Of a stretch of DNA of 64,000 nucleotides, positions 1-10,913 are shown in pieces. The position numbers were made by a program, and so were the translations under genes. Under the pieces are notes generated by a model. It worked only from the letters and a program-made list of their open reading frames with translations, was not told the origin of the DNA and did not search any database. The stretch comes from Mortierella alpina (lineage: Eukaryota > Mortierellomycota > Mortierellomycetes > Mortierellales > Mortierellaceae), in NCBI GenBank assembly GCA_029449245.1, contig JANATF010000010.1, forward strand, positions 744,001 to 808,000, in the 5' to 3' direction. The stretch's first letter is position 1, and each line of letters begins with the position of its first letter.

Positions 1-171
1 GTACATAAACACCTGAATTCCGGATCAGGGTCATTCGATCTGGCAGGGACATCGTTCTGGTGTTGATGAACCTAGAACAGCCAAGCACTTTTTTTGTGAG
101 CTCCCTGCCTTTCCCTGGCTTACCTATGAATTCGACAGAGTGCGGAGCAAAATCATGGCACGTTCGAACAC

Positions 172-1759
172 CTACTTTGTGTTCAGTTCCTCTGCTGGAA
201 TATCATCCATGGGTCCACGGTCGCTCCTGTTTCGCTTTACAAGCGGCTCGTCTACCGGACTCTCACTTGCGGGCATGATAGTGTCCCCGTCTAGGTCTTT
301 CGACGATGATGAAAACGAGAAGGCTCTCGTGGGCGACAGTGAAAAGAAGCGGCCACTCTTCTCGCGGCCAGCGGTTGTGTTCACTTTGACCTTGCCCCTG
401 TTCATACTCCCGGTGCTCTCGTTCGTGTTCGATCGCGCAAGTGGTGAGATCGAGCTGCTGGGTTCTGACGAAACGGGTATAGATTTGTAAAAGGACTGCC
501 GTTGTTCATCAAAGATTCTCGCCGGGATTTCCAGCAACTTGGGCAGGGTCAGTGATTCCAAAGGGTTCTCGTTCAGGATGCTGAAAGGGAGTTTGATATG
601 CTGGCATCTATTTCCAATGTAGGCCGATTGACAAAGTGTCATCGAGTCAGAGATAGCCCATATCCATCCTCTTGCGACAGCACTGCAAGACTTATACGAT
701 TTCACTCACGGGCCTCCTTCTGATGGACGAGACTGGAAGCATGTCACCTGAATCTTATTGGACTAATTGGAAGGTGCAGCGGAGATAAAGGTCAATACGC
801 GGGGTTTTTTTTCTACAGCGATGAACAAATAACTGGGTCCTACCAGCTCGCTGTCAGTGTTGAAGCAAGACACAATCATGCCAATGAATCTTGGGTCCAT
901 ATACTGTTGTGAAAGTTGTGTCCTGAGATCTAAGCGCATGCACAACACTAAACTTAGCATGCTTTGTTGACATCCCTGTACTCGCGCCTTTATGTCTGAT
1001 ACATGTAGCACGCACCAACATGCGAAGGGAAGACGGTGATGTGCGGGTGGCTATGATACTATACGGTGGTAAAGTAAACCAGTTGAGTAAGTTGCCTTCG
1101 ATGGCTCCTCGTGCATACTTCCCTTGACAGCCAGTAGACGTTTCGAACTTTGAGGATGTGGGACCTACCCAGCCGATAACGCGCGTCGTCTTGCCGGTCG
1201 TCTTTGTAAGTTCCTCGGCCTCCATGGCAGCCTTCGTGAGCTGTTCTGGCCCAATCTCGACACGGTCCTTACGTTTCTCTGAGCGTGTCAACAGCGACAC
1301 TCCGTCAACTCTAGCGATCTCTGTCGCTCCCTCTTTCTATTGCGGAGAGAAGAAAAAGGGTTGTAGAGGCATGTCCAGTCAGATCCTGCGGATTTTTCTT
1401 GTTCTCCTTGGCAACCGCTTTCGGTGTTCAACGCTGCAAAGGGAGAATGTCTAGGTGAGAGAGCAACGACATGCCTGTCTAGGGCATACATACAATCCAG
1501 TCGCCCATGAGCATTCCCATGATTTCCTCCTATTAGACGTGCATGAGAAGGAGGCACATTCTGTCAGTCTGCAAGTTGCATGGGGAAGGCGATAGCGAAC
1601 AAGGGCGTCTGGTTTTGCAAGCTGCACCTTTTCGGTCGAGAGCGCATGTGCCAAGAGAATGTGGAGCACGTTGGACTGGACCAGGACCCTTGAAAGCGCA
1701 GAGGACCGCGACAGGTTGTCTGGATGGAATGGATTGGTGCTGGGCAGATAGTGTGACAT
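172..1759 (-). CDS. BRCC36: BRCC36-like JAMM/MPN+ deubiquitinase, 7 exons
   Basis: Zn-dependent isopeptidase of the BRCC36 family, which in animals cleaves K63-linked ubiquitin chains inside BRISC and BRCA1-A complexes. Model: complement(join(172..607,710..747,844..929,1016..1058,1169..1336,1494..1529,1628..1759)), 312 aa, close to the roughly 316 aa of the human protein; all phases close with GT-AG introns. The JAMM residues are complete: Glu in EEIMGML (about residue 45), then HSHPH with His114 and His116, and Asp127 at the end of the PSHVD run. Family-typical blocks are HALSTEK (residues 38-44), EKRKDRVEI, RFIGMIVSCF and TCFQS. The last exon holds a Ser-rich tail with basic stretches. The start ATG at 1759 is the first in frame before HALSTEK; an extra upstream exon is not excluded. 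Family assignment is confident. Substrate and complex are inferred, because BRCC36 needs an Abraxas-type partner not seen here. Confidence 0.88.
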
Positions 1760-1834
1760 GGCGCATTGGTGATGTTGGTGAGGAGGGAAAGAATGCGCCA
1801 AGAAAGACACGGACCGGGAACATTAATTTTATTT

Positions 1835-3052
1835 CTATACGTTCTTGTTCCATGCAACACAGTCGTCAAACTTGACCGTTTTACCGCCAAACACATCCAG
1901 CGCACTTCCATACGTCAGATCGACCTTGCCATGCGATAGCCTGTGGACGAGCTCCAGATCACTCAGCGCATTCGCTCCACCTGCGTAGGTCGTGGGGAGG
2001 GTCGTCCACTCGCCGAGCGCTACAACAGCATCAGGGCACACCAACCGTGTTAGTAGCGGGGGACTGCACCTTGTTTTCGAATCTTTTCATTTTGCACAAC
2101 CACAGTGTACTAACCTTTGACCAAATCCTGGTCAATCCCCTTGCACAGGCCCTCGACATCTGCTGCATGGACCAGGAACTCGGAGCAGTGCTCGGCCAAG
2201 ATATCCAACGACTCCTTATTGACCTTCATGTCCGTCATTGTCTGCCACTTGTCCATAGCCACGATCCATTCTGATCCTCGCCTCCTGCAGCTCACATCCA
2301 CCACCAGTCGATTCTTGCCAACGGCGTGTGAAAGAGCCTTTAACCGCTCCAAAGAGAATTTTGCTGCAGGAAAGAGGTAGGATGTCACAATGACCTGTAG
2401 CAAACCGTTCCAAGATTGTAAAAGGTGATTAGAGCTCTTCCACAAGCCGGATGATAACTCGGCTCAAAAGTACATGGTGCACTGTCATCCTGTTACCTTG
2501 GCTGCTCCAGCATCGATCCATGTCTGTGCATTATCCAGGGTAATCCCTCCTCCAACTTGAAGACCATCTGCATAAAACGATAAAGAGTGGCGGGAGCTCT
2601 TGATGAGTGTGCAATCCCCAGACTATTAACTCATCCACCTATGATCGCCAGCAAGAGCAGTAAGGTCTGGCAGCATTAGTGCAGAAGCACAGCATACCTG
2701 GCCATGTGCGAAGACATTCCCGTGCAGCCTCATCGTTTCCGGGACCGAGTTTGATGACATGTGCTCCTGATAGGCTGTTGTCCCTGTAGAGCTTGGCATA
2801 GTAGCTAGGTGGCTCACTAATGGCGATAGAGAGCATCGTTGATGGTGGTGTCAGCAGAAATAAGAAAACTGCAGCAGAAAGCTGCTTGATCGCGATAATG
2901 GGAAGCTGTCGAATGTACCTAGAGATAAAATTGGTTTTCAGCTGCGACTCGTCCTGGTCATTCAAGGATCCGCCAACAATTTGCTTGACCTGTCCCGAAT
3001 GCAAGTCGATGCAAGGCCTGAATGCTGTGCGTGGTGCTGGCGTTGATGTCAT
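1835..3052 (-). CDS. HIS6: HisA-type ProFAR isomerase (histidine biosynthesis), 5 exons
   Basis: Phosphoribosylformimino-5-aminoimidazole carboxamide ribotide isomerase, fourth step of histidine synthesis; an Amadori rearrangement on a TIM barrel in the cytosol. Model: complement(join(1835..2019,2115..2394,2497..2567,2698..2816,2919..3052)), 262 aa, against about 261 aa in yeast His6. Recognisable blocks in order: [15 protein letters not shown] (catalytic-type Asp16), [73 protein letters not shown], and [15 protein letters not shown]. All introns are GT-AG and all phases fit. The stop lies only 75 bp upstream of the BRCC36 start on the same strand. Function is very secure. Confidence 0.96.
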
Positions 3053-3194
3053 TGTGAGGTGCTGATCAAGGCCAAAGGGGGGAATGAGAGAGTGAATGAG
3101 ACAGCAGCAAGAGTCATAAAAATCCACGCTGCCTTTTATTCTCCGCTTTACATCAAGGCCTCACGCAGATGTGACGGCCAGGGTCCTACGGCGA

Positions 3195-4304
3195 CTACGA
3201 GCACACAAAAAACTGTGGTCGATGGACCTCTGGTAGCACCTCGAGACGCACCCGTCCCCGCAGTCCAGCCTCGATATCCATAAACTCTCCGTCGATGCAC
3301 AGTCGCCCTGCAGCCGCAGTCTCCAGTTCGACGACCTTGGCTTTGTAATACTCGACGTGCTCGTTGTCAACATGCTGTCCATTGTTGGCGGCTGCCCCCA
3401 AGATCTGAAGGATTTGACCGCGACCTACGTTCTGGACGGCTAGAATATCCAGCCAGTCATCAGAGGTCCTCGCAAAGGGTGTGGGCGTGAACCCAGGCTC
3501 GAGCGATGCCTGTTTTGTCAGCATGAGATACGTAAAAGGTCCGGCGAGGACCATTGATGGCTCAGCTTGCGGCACAGTTGACCCGTCGACTGCAGGTACC
3601 AGCTCGTGTAAGGTCCGATCATATCGTTGAACACTGCCAAAGAGGTCTAGCCGTGCCTCATATTGCTTTAACCACATCACGTTCTTGAGGGCAGATATCT
3701 TGAACCGAGCGTTTCCCAGGCTGCGGTACTCCTCCGAGTCATGTACGGTTGCGCAGTGCAGTCCAAAACTATTGACCACAACAGTGTAAGCATGCAGTTT
3801 CCAGCTCTGTGAGAGAGTAGCACCGTCTCCCTCCTGACGGCACGTCGAGACCTTGACAACACGCAAGGGTATGGCGTTCCATGCAATGAAGCGCTCAAGA
3901 GCGTCCTCAACATTAAGAATTCCTAGACTGGTTGCTATGGCGTTTCCGGTGCCAGTTGGAAATATGGCGATCTCTATTCTCGGTCTCGAGTCGTCTGGGA
4001 CATGCGGGGTAGCGTCCAGGCCACGAAGAATGCCATTGACTATCTCGTGAACCGTACCATCGCCTCCTAATACCATGATGCGGAGTGTATTGTCCCTGGA
4101 TGTGGATGACTGTCTGACGAGGTCCTGGAAAAGAGATTGGGCGTGGCCTTGAGACGTCGTTTCTAGCAGGCGGAAGGGAGTTCCCGAGCGCTCAAGGGCT
4201 GGCTGCACTCTTTGTGTAAACTGCTCTCGGCCCTGCTTCCGGCCTGCATTCGGATTCAAGACGACGAGCAATGGGGATGGGGATGGGACTGACGAGGATG
4301 TCAT
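3195..4304 (-). CDS. Diacylglycerol/sphingoid-base kinase family lipid kinase
   Basis: Single-exon gene, 369 aa, start ATG at 4304. The N-terminal half is a DAGK catalytic fold: VVLNPNAGRKQG (residues 14-25) is the nucleotide-binding start, GGDGTVHEIVNG (80-91) is the diagnostic glycine-rich loop, and FPTGTGNAIA follows. The C-terminal half is the beta-sandwich domain, ending with CIDGE (a usual phosphate/substrate-facing motif) and RVRLEVLP. This superfamily transfers ATP phosphate to sphingosine, diacylglycerol or ceramide. Sequence alone does not choose between an LCB/sphingosine kinase and a DAG kinase; overall organisation resembles sphingosine kinase. No signal peptide or membrane segment is seen, so it probably acts at membranes peripherally. 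It is divergent from the permease gene at 5067. Confidence 0.85.
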   Translation of the reverse strand: MTSSSVPSPSPLLVVLNPNAGRKQGREQFTQRVQPALERSGTPFRLLETTSQGHAQSLFQDLVRQSSTSRDNTLRIMVLGGDGTVHEIVNGILRGLDATPHVPDDSRPRIEIAIFPTGTGNAIATSLGILNVEDALERFIAWNAIPLRVVKVSTCRQEGDGATLSQSWKLHAYTVVVNSFGLHCATVHDSEEYRSLGNARFKISALKNVMWLKQYEARLDLFGSVQRYDRTLHELVPAVDGSTVPQAEPSMVLAGPFTYLMLTKQASLEPGFTPTPFARTSDDWLDILAVQNVGRGQILQILGAAANNGQHVDNEHVEYYKAKVVELETAAAGRLCIDGEFMDIEAGLRGRVRLEVLPEVHRPQFFVCS

Positions 4305-5066
4305 TGTGTTTGTTTTGTTGACGATGCATGGATGAAGGTGTGTTTAGTTCCACCCTCGTCGCGTCCCGATTAGGATGGATATGGCACACGCCACAATAGC
4401 TTTTTTGGGCGGCAAAGCCCGCACACAACTTGCAGTGAGCTTGATGCTTTGACCTGAAGATATGTTGGAATGGAACGGAATACCATCAGACAGGCATTAG
4501 ATCATCATTACTGGCATCGGCCACACCAAGATAGAGCATTGGGGCATTGCTACTGCCAGCAAGAGTGGGCTGCGATACGTTACCCCCCGACGGAACATCG
4601 AGGGTTACTGCAAGGAGCATGCCTTGTGTGAAGAGATCATTTGCGTCCTGTTGGGCGTTTTAAACCTTTGCAGAAAGCAATCGCCCCGGCATCATCAGCC
4701 TCTTACTCCAACTGCCGCTTCCTCCCACTGGCATGCAACCTTTTGTAAGCTTCCTCATCGTTATTTGCCTCAACACCTCGCTTCTTGTTATATATCTCCT
4801 CTGCATCACCCACATTCTCTGCTTTCAACTCTTGGTTCCGCCTTATCGTATTCATCTAGCCCTCAGCAACCAGCTGTGACATCTCCATCCTGGGGTCCCC
4901 ACAAGAAGCAGACACGGCAGGCTTTCAGCATCCTCCACCAGCGCACCTCACAGCCTCGTCGTATAGCCCGCATTCGTCTCACAAGCCCGTGGATCTACCA
5001 TCAGTCGGCTTTCATAGCTACAACGAAGCCGTCTCGTTTGTCAAACTTTACTCTCCGCTGACCACC
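4305..5066. promoter_or_regulatory. Divergent intergenic region (lipid kinase / permease)
   Basis: About 760 bp between two divergent start codons. It should hold both promoters and 5' leaders. A pyrimidine-rich stretch runs up to the permease ATG, typical of fungal leaders. I see no separate gene; the open frame through 4624-5061 is low-quality leader sequence with no recognisable domain. Confidence 0.4.
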
Positions 5067-7117
5067 ATGTCCGAGTTTCAACTCGTACCGAAGGACCACA
5101 GCCATCTTGCTGTAAGCAATATGAACTCTCTTCTGCAACTAATATTGAGAGAAAACGAATCCCTCTTGACAAAATATGATGTTCCATTACCTACTCAGGC
5201 ATTTAAAAGAGCCCTAGCACCGCTAGAGACACTAGCTACAACCGTAACGGTTACATCTGTGATGACGGGTATCGTGCCTTTGACCCAGGCTGCTTTATCC
5301 TCAGGGGGCCCGGTCATGATGGTCTTTGGATTTGCATTTGCGGGTTTGATGGCCCTCTCGATTGCATTATCCCTGGCAGACATTGCTTCAGGATTCCCGA
5401 GTGTCAAGGGCGGTTTGGCCGAGTACTCGCGACGGCTGGCCCCGGATCACCTGCGGCGACTGGCACCCTGGCTGGTCGGATGGCTTCACTTCTTTGCATT
5501 CGTATGTTGTGTTCTGACATGATGATCTCTCCAATGCTGTACACATCATCTGAGTGCTAACCTTTCTGTCGTCTATTTTCTTTTCACCAATAGGCTACTG
5601 GAGCTACAAGCTGTGCGTTCTCATTTGCGTTATTCGCAACTTCTGCCATCGAAATTGCTGTAGGGTTCGTACCTCAGCGCTGGGTGACGGTCCTTCTCCA
5701 CGTCGTTGTCAGCATTCTGTTTGGCGCCGTTAATGCTCTTCAACTGAACCTTGACATGTACTCTAGTAAGGCTGTCTACATGATGCTATGCATGCGAACT
5801 GATGACTGTATACCCCCCGATATGAACACAGATCTTCTGAAAATGATAGTTGCCTGGCATGTTTCGGGTCCGATTGCCATCGTCATGACGATCGCTGCAA
5901 GCAACAAAAGTCCACCATCACCTAGTTGGGTCTTTTCTCGTTTCGAGAATGAGACTGGGTGGACCAGCTCGTTCTATGTCGTGCTATTAGGACTAATGCA
6001 GGTACCAAAAATGCGAGACTATGTGTACCATGCTTTGATTTGAAAACGTAGATCTAACACATCATCACGCTCCAGGGCGCATTCACGATGACGGGATATG
6101 ATGCACCGATCCATACGATGCACAGCATAGAAAACGCAGCTATGAAAATTCCAAAAGGGATCTTGTGCGGCTTTCTGGTGTCATTCACCATTGGCGAGAT
6201 GATTATCATATCACTCCTGTTTGGCATCAACGATATCAAGGCCATCCTTACCCCAGTCATCTCGGGCCTTGCACCCGTCGAGATCTTTGTTCATCTCATC
6301 GGCAGGGCTGGAACAGCGTGCATCCTGGTTATCTTCATCTGCACATTCTTCTTTTGTGGACAGGGCATCGTCAAAGCCTGCAGCGAGATTGGACACGAGC
6401 TGGCAGTCAGCGGTGCGTTTCCTAAGGCTGCATACATGTCTCAGCTTGGGTCTAAAGGCCAGCCGGCAAGGGTAGGGTGGGTCTGTGCGGCTCTCTCCAG
6501 CACGATCGGAATCGTGTACCTGGGCGACTCGACAATTTTGCAAGCATTGACATCTGCCGTGGCCATAGAACTCAAGTAAGTAAGGAAGGATATGCCTGTC
6601 TTTCTTCTCAGTCTACCCATTATGCAATGCTACCGAAACCATGTACCCCCTATGGGCCCTTGTCGCTGACATTATCAAGCATAGCCTCGTCTACTCGATC
6701 CCAATAGCGCTTCGATTCTTCTTTCCGAACCCGACGCGCTTCCAACCAGGACCGTTCACTCTTGGACGGTTTCAAAGGCCAATCAACATGATCGCCATCA
6801 CTTGGGCTGTCCTTGGAGCATTTATATTCTCGCTTCCGGGATGGTATCCCATCACAGCTGGCAACATGAACTACGCCTGCGTTCTGCTGCTGATGACACT
6901 TTTCTCTATCCTGGGATACTGGTACTTTTCTGCAAGGCATTGGTACAATTTGTATTCTCGGGACAAGGTTGCGGATTGTGGTTCTGGAAGTATGAGTAGT
7001 GATCAAGGAGTGGGGTCTGATACCACCCTACAGGAAGATAAGAGCATTGAGGAGAAAGACTTGGATGAGATTGAAAACTGGCTAGATCATTTGGAGCGCG
7101 ACCTACGTGAGCTATAA
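5067..7117 (+). CDS. APC-superfamily amino acid/GABA-type permease, 4 exons
   Basis: Integral membrane transporter of the amino acid-polyamine-choline superfamily, about 12 helices. Model: join(5067..5501,5594..6001,6076..6575,6685..7117), 591 aa. Family signatures: TSVMTGIVPL near the first helix, GGLAEYSRRLAP, WLVGWLHFFAFATGATSCAFS across the first junction, FTMTGYDAPIHTMHSIENAA after the second intron, and IPIALRFFFPNP across the third. The acceptor at 6684 (after a CTGAC branch point) is the only one that restores the reading frame and the family motif. The ATG at 5067 has a good ACCACC context. A possible 87-nt in-frame intron at 5112-5198 (GTAAGC ... CTACTCAG) would shorten the N-terminus to give 562 aa; I left it in because ESLLTKY looks like the conserved cytoplasmic N-tail. 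The closest functional class is the Uga4-like GABA/choline permeases; the substrate is not determinable. Confidence 0.88.
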
Positions 7118-7851
7118 GTCGTGCGGAAGCAGTGCACAGAGCCTCGACGCTTTACCCCTTAGAATCTTACTCTAATCAACAGCAACCATGTAGAACCATT
7201 GTGATGATAATGAACTTATGAAAAACGTTTTCTGTGCTTCCGGCCGCAAGCTTGTCCGGATGCTGAGTCAATGGATGACCGCGCTATCTGACTGTTCAAC
7301 CCTTCATCAAGGCGAACGATGGTGTGTTGTCCTGAAAGACGAAAGGTGTGCTCCTCCAGCAGGGATGGAACACGTCCAGAAAGGAGCACGGTGCCTGACT
7401 GTTCTGTTACCCCCTTTCCGTTATGGTGTGCAACCCCACCACTGAGCTGCTACCCCTCCCTATGCTGGCCTATGTTAGCGAGCTTCGATGAAGGGGAGGC
7501 ACACCGGCACAGGGATCAACCCCCTTGCCATTATTGGTCAGTAGTGCAATATCGGCTCCCTCCCTTCTCCTCTGTCGCACAATAATTGGATCCTTTTTGT
7601 TCCTGTATCTGTTCCTCGCCTCGTGAAAGATGAGCTCAACAGGTCAGATCAAGGGGGATGAAAGACCAACGGTTTACTTTTAGTGCCCGTTACAGTGCGC
7701 TGGTCTTTTGAAAGCAATGTAAGGCGGACTACGGGAGGCGTCCTCATTTCATCCTTTGTTCTCTCTCCAATCCTTCAGAACCTTCCTTTGCTTTATTGCG
7801 CCCAGCTATTCCTCTACAGCGTTCTTCATCTTCACTACCAGAATAACAATC
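7118..7851. other. Intergenic, no gene recognised
   Basis: Contains the permease 3' UTR and the leader of the small gene at 7852. Short open frames here show no family signature or splice-consistent extension. Confidence 0.4.
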
Positions 7852-8166
7852 ATGACAACCGCCGACCCCTCCGACTCTGACATCAAACTCGAACATCCGT
7901 CGTCTTTTAGGCGTCTATCCTGTTCTCAGGGGCCACAACACCTACTGTCGCCTCCCCTCTCACCCACATCAGAAGCACCAAAACTTAAGGCTGGCCTCGA
8001 AACTGGAGTCGATACCGAACGCCCATCTAGTGCTGGAAGTATTGCGAGGGATGTGTTCCAAGGAGGTGCTCGAGTGCTCTACGAGCGAATGGGGTGGATG
8101 GAGGAGCATGTCTCCAAGACAAGGGCTTTAGTAGCTGCCGAGAAGGCAAAGACCGACGGAAAATAG
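7852..8166 (+). CDS. Small hypothetical protein, 104 aa
   Basis: Single exon starting at an ATG in AATCATG context and ending in TAG. The N-terminal half is Ser/Pro-rich and acidic (residues 1-60). The C-terminal half looks like one amphipathic helix, from IARDVFQGGARVLYERMGW to the Lys/Ala-rich end. No transmembrane segment or known motif. It is convergent with SWT1, with 147 bp between the stops. I do not recognise the family. It is called because it starts after a typical pyrimidine-rich leader and has a structured C-terminus; it could still be non-coding. Confidence 0.55.
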   Translation: MTTADPSDSDIKLEHPSSFRRLSCSQGPQHLLSPPLSPTSEAPKLKAGLETGVDTERPSSAGSIARDVFQGGARVLYERMGWMEEHVSKTRALVAAEKAKTDGK

Positions 8167-8313
8167 TCTTTGGAAAACAATCAAACACCCATCTCAGCTG
8201 GCCGTGTGTCCAAGACGTAGAAAAAATAATTAAAATGACAATTGCTGCGCCCAAACGACTATGACACGCTACTTTTCAGTCGAAATTGCAAAGGAGTCGC
8301 TTATGGGTGTAAA

Positions 8314-10538
8314 CTAATCGCACAGTCCTTTGCAATGCCCTTTCCAGTCCTTCATCAACCGTATCCTACTGGATGCATCATAAAACTTGCTGTTCCGAGA
8401 ATTCGCGTCCAGTGGTTGCTTGGTTGGAGAAGAAGGTGAAGAAGACTTGCGCGTTACTGGCTCGACCATGACGCCCACTAGCACAGCGTCCACGTCCTCT
8501 AAGAAAGAGGCTAGATCCTTCTTGTACACCTTGCCCAGCCCATAGGTCTCAACACGTTCCCATCCCTTGACAAACACTTGAACCTTGTCGAGATGCGCAC
8601 GAGCGCTCTTTGCCCGATCACCGCTGCCGTAGAGACTGGCAAATACAGACCAGTTTTGCTGCAAAAGCTGAATGGGCTGGGCAAGTCGTTTGGTATCCCA
8701 TGAAAGATCCTCTTCTTTCAATCGCGTTGGATCAAACCCCGCGATTTCCTTCCATTTTGATCCATAGTAAGCCCGCAGATGGTCCGGCACTGCAACCTCG
8801 AAATAGCGACGCAGGTTCCTGAGGACGTGGTTAGTGAGATCAAAGAGTTTTGGGTCCATCCCAGCAGGTGCCTCTGTGATCTTGCTTGAGCTGGACTTGA
8901 TCCTCTGAAGTTCCCGATCATTGACCTCGGTCCTGTATTCGCCTCTAGAGTTTTTGTGTACGATTGTAACGTTGGAGTCATTTGAGGCGGTCCGGGTGCT
9001 CCTCACGCCCATGTCCATGTCTATACCCATGTCATCGTCATCGTCCATCATAGCAAAGTCCTCCTCCATTCCATTTTGATGGTATGGCTGATTGGCAGTT
9101 GACTTTTGAGCAGGCTCAATTCCTAGGATCGAGTTCCGCACGGTCTCCACCTCGAAGTTGATCTTTTCGCGCGAGATAGTCTTGACTTCATGGATGAGGG
9201 CTTTGACACACAGGTTCCTGTCGTTAGAAAAGAGTGTCACTCGGGTCTTTTTGCCGTCGGGGTATACTGTCTTGAAGTAACGACAGCAATCCAAGATGTA
9301 GTCGTCGTTTTTCTGATACACAAAGAACATGCCGTGGTTGTCTTTAGCAAGCAGTCAATTGCATCCAGATGTCGTCACTCAACCGTCAATACATATCTCT
9401 CACTCTTTCTCTTGCGCAAGACAATACAACTGGAGCTTACCGATTGTTTCTCGATGCACTCGCTGATCTTTTGGCCCCGGAGTTTTCTTGTCTCCTCCGG
9501 TTTTTCCAGTTCGTCCTGCACGTACCGGATCGCTCTGCGAGCCTTTTCCGTGAGATCCACCTCGTCACCGCCTGCACGTCCGCGAGAGCTCTTCAATCCA
9601 TCCAGTTCCTGAATGACGATCCAAGGCACCACAAAGGCAATGTGCGGGTCGTTGTTTCTAGTGGAGGGTCGGTTCTTCCTAGAAAACGCTACCGTTCCAT
9701 GCGTCTCGATGAGCGTCTGCAGAAAGTTGAGATGAGAGATCAAGACATTGGTATCCAGGATCACGACTGCATCCGGTTCGTCGTCTGTGTTGCGTGGTGA
9801 CTCTCGGCCAGAGGCCCATTTACTGACTGAATCGATGTCGATTGGGGAGGCGTTCTGGCGGAGGTTCGTGATGGTTGAGGCGATGGACAGCAGTTCCTGT
9901 TCGTCGTCTACGTCCATGGCTTCTACAGAGTCGTTGTCCTGCGCGTGTCGCGCGTGGGGTTGGTCGTGTGGGTGGTAGTTGCTGCTCTGGTCTTGGTATC
10001 CGTGGCTGTTAAAGTAATGATTGCTGTTTCCTGCTTGAGGCGGGGGCGAGAATGGAGCTGGTGATTGCAGGAGTTGAGTCGGGAGCTGCTGGTGAATCTG
10101 TGTGTGGTGAGCTTGTTGAGGTTGATTGTGATTTTGACTATGACTATGAGGCAGTTGTTGAGGTTGTTGTTGAGGTTGTTGTTGGAGCTGAAGGTGGGAT
10201 TGGATCCGTTGAAGAACAAGTTGCTCCTGATGCCACTGTCGTTCCTGCATTCGAAGTTGCTCCTGCTGCTGCTTCTCCAGTAAATGCTGCTGCTGCTGCG
10301 TGAAGAGTTCCTGGCTATGGTGGCCTGCTTGCTGAAGCATCAGCAACTCGTGCTCTCGCTGCGGTGATGGGTCATGCTGGTGCTCGTTCTGCAGTCGGAA
10401 GAACGTGTTCTGATGCTCCTGCAGTTGATGGTGCTGTTGCTGTAGAAGCCTCTCCTGGTCCTGTCGATGCTCGTGAGCCTGGCTCTGCTGTTCGAGGTGG
10501 TGCTGGTGCAGCAATGCGTGCAATTCCGCAGTTGTCAT
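8314..10538 (-). CDS. SWT1: SWT1-type PIN-domain RNA endonuclease, 2 exons
   Basis: Nuclear endoribonuclease that, in yeast, removes defective mRNPs at the nuclear pore. Model: complement(join(8314..9341,9404..10538)), 720 aa. Residues 1-180 are extremely Gln/His-rich. The PIN domain follows, with acidic metal ligands in VVILDTNVLISHL, in IQELDGLK, in NDDYILDCC and in LFSNDRNLC. The C-terminal ~250 residues contain the helical region typical of SWT1 (YGSKWKEI ... WSVFASLYG). The intron is placed at 9342-9403 (GTGAGA donor, 62 nt), because the stronger-looking GTAAGC at 9435-9440 breaks the frame; eleven residues before the junction depend on this choice. Start ATG at 10538 is the first in frame. 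Identity rests on the PIN block plus the C-terminal domain. Confidence 0.88.
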
Positions 10539-10834
10539 AATCAGCGGTGGTGTTCGGACTGAGGAAAGGGCGATCCTGGGGCCAGGTGCATTTCCTGCTG
10601 GGATGTCGCGTTGGTGGATTCCAGTTGAGAGATGTCAGGAACGAGCGCAAGAAAAAGTGGGCACTGGAAAGCGCCGCTTGAAGGAAATAAAGAACAGGAA
10701 ATAAGATATTATATGCTTTATTTCCTACCAAATAAATGGAAATAAGGTATTGACGTCATAAAACGTCCACAGGTCTATGTATGTGGTTTACTCAAAAGAT
10801 TCAAGTTGAATCTGACCAATCAGCTTCATCTAAA

Positions 10835-10907
10835 GCTTTCTTAGCTCAGCCGGCAGAGCGTCAGTCTCATAATCTGAAGGTCGTGAGTTCGATCCTCACA
10901 GAGAGCA
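10835..10907 (+). tRNA. tRNA-Met(CAT), elongator type, intronless
   Basis: A 73-nt cloverleaf. The acceptor stem GCTTTCT pairs with AGAGAGC and the discriminator is A. D-stem GCTC/GAGC. The anticodon loop CTCATAA gives CAT. The stem ends in a T-T mismatch, as in yeast elongator tRNA-Met. T-stem GTGAG/CTCAC encloses TTCGATC. A box TAGCTCAGCCGG and B box GTTCGATCC are intact. The anticodon arm and the absence of an initiator-type sequence favour the elongator species. Confidence 0.95.
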
Positions 10908-10913
10908 TTTTTT
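10908..10913 (+). terminator. RNA polymerase III oligo-T terminator of tRNA-Met
   Basis: Six T residues immediately after the discriminator base of the tRNA, the usual Pol III stop signal. Confidence 0.85.

Noticed and set aside
5112-5198. In-frame 87-nt intron in the permease first exon
   Set aside because: Splice sites are acceptable, but the sequence it would remove resembles the conserved permease N-tail, so it was kept as coding; cDNA would decide.
9405-9440. Stronger-looking GTAAGC donor for the SWT1 intron
   Set aside because: Joining it to the only suitable acceptor at 9342 shifts the PIN domain out of frame; GTGAGA at 9403 keeps the frame.
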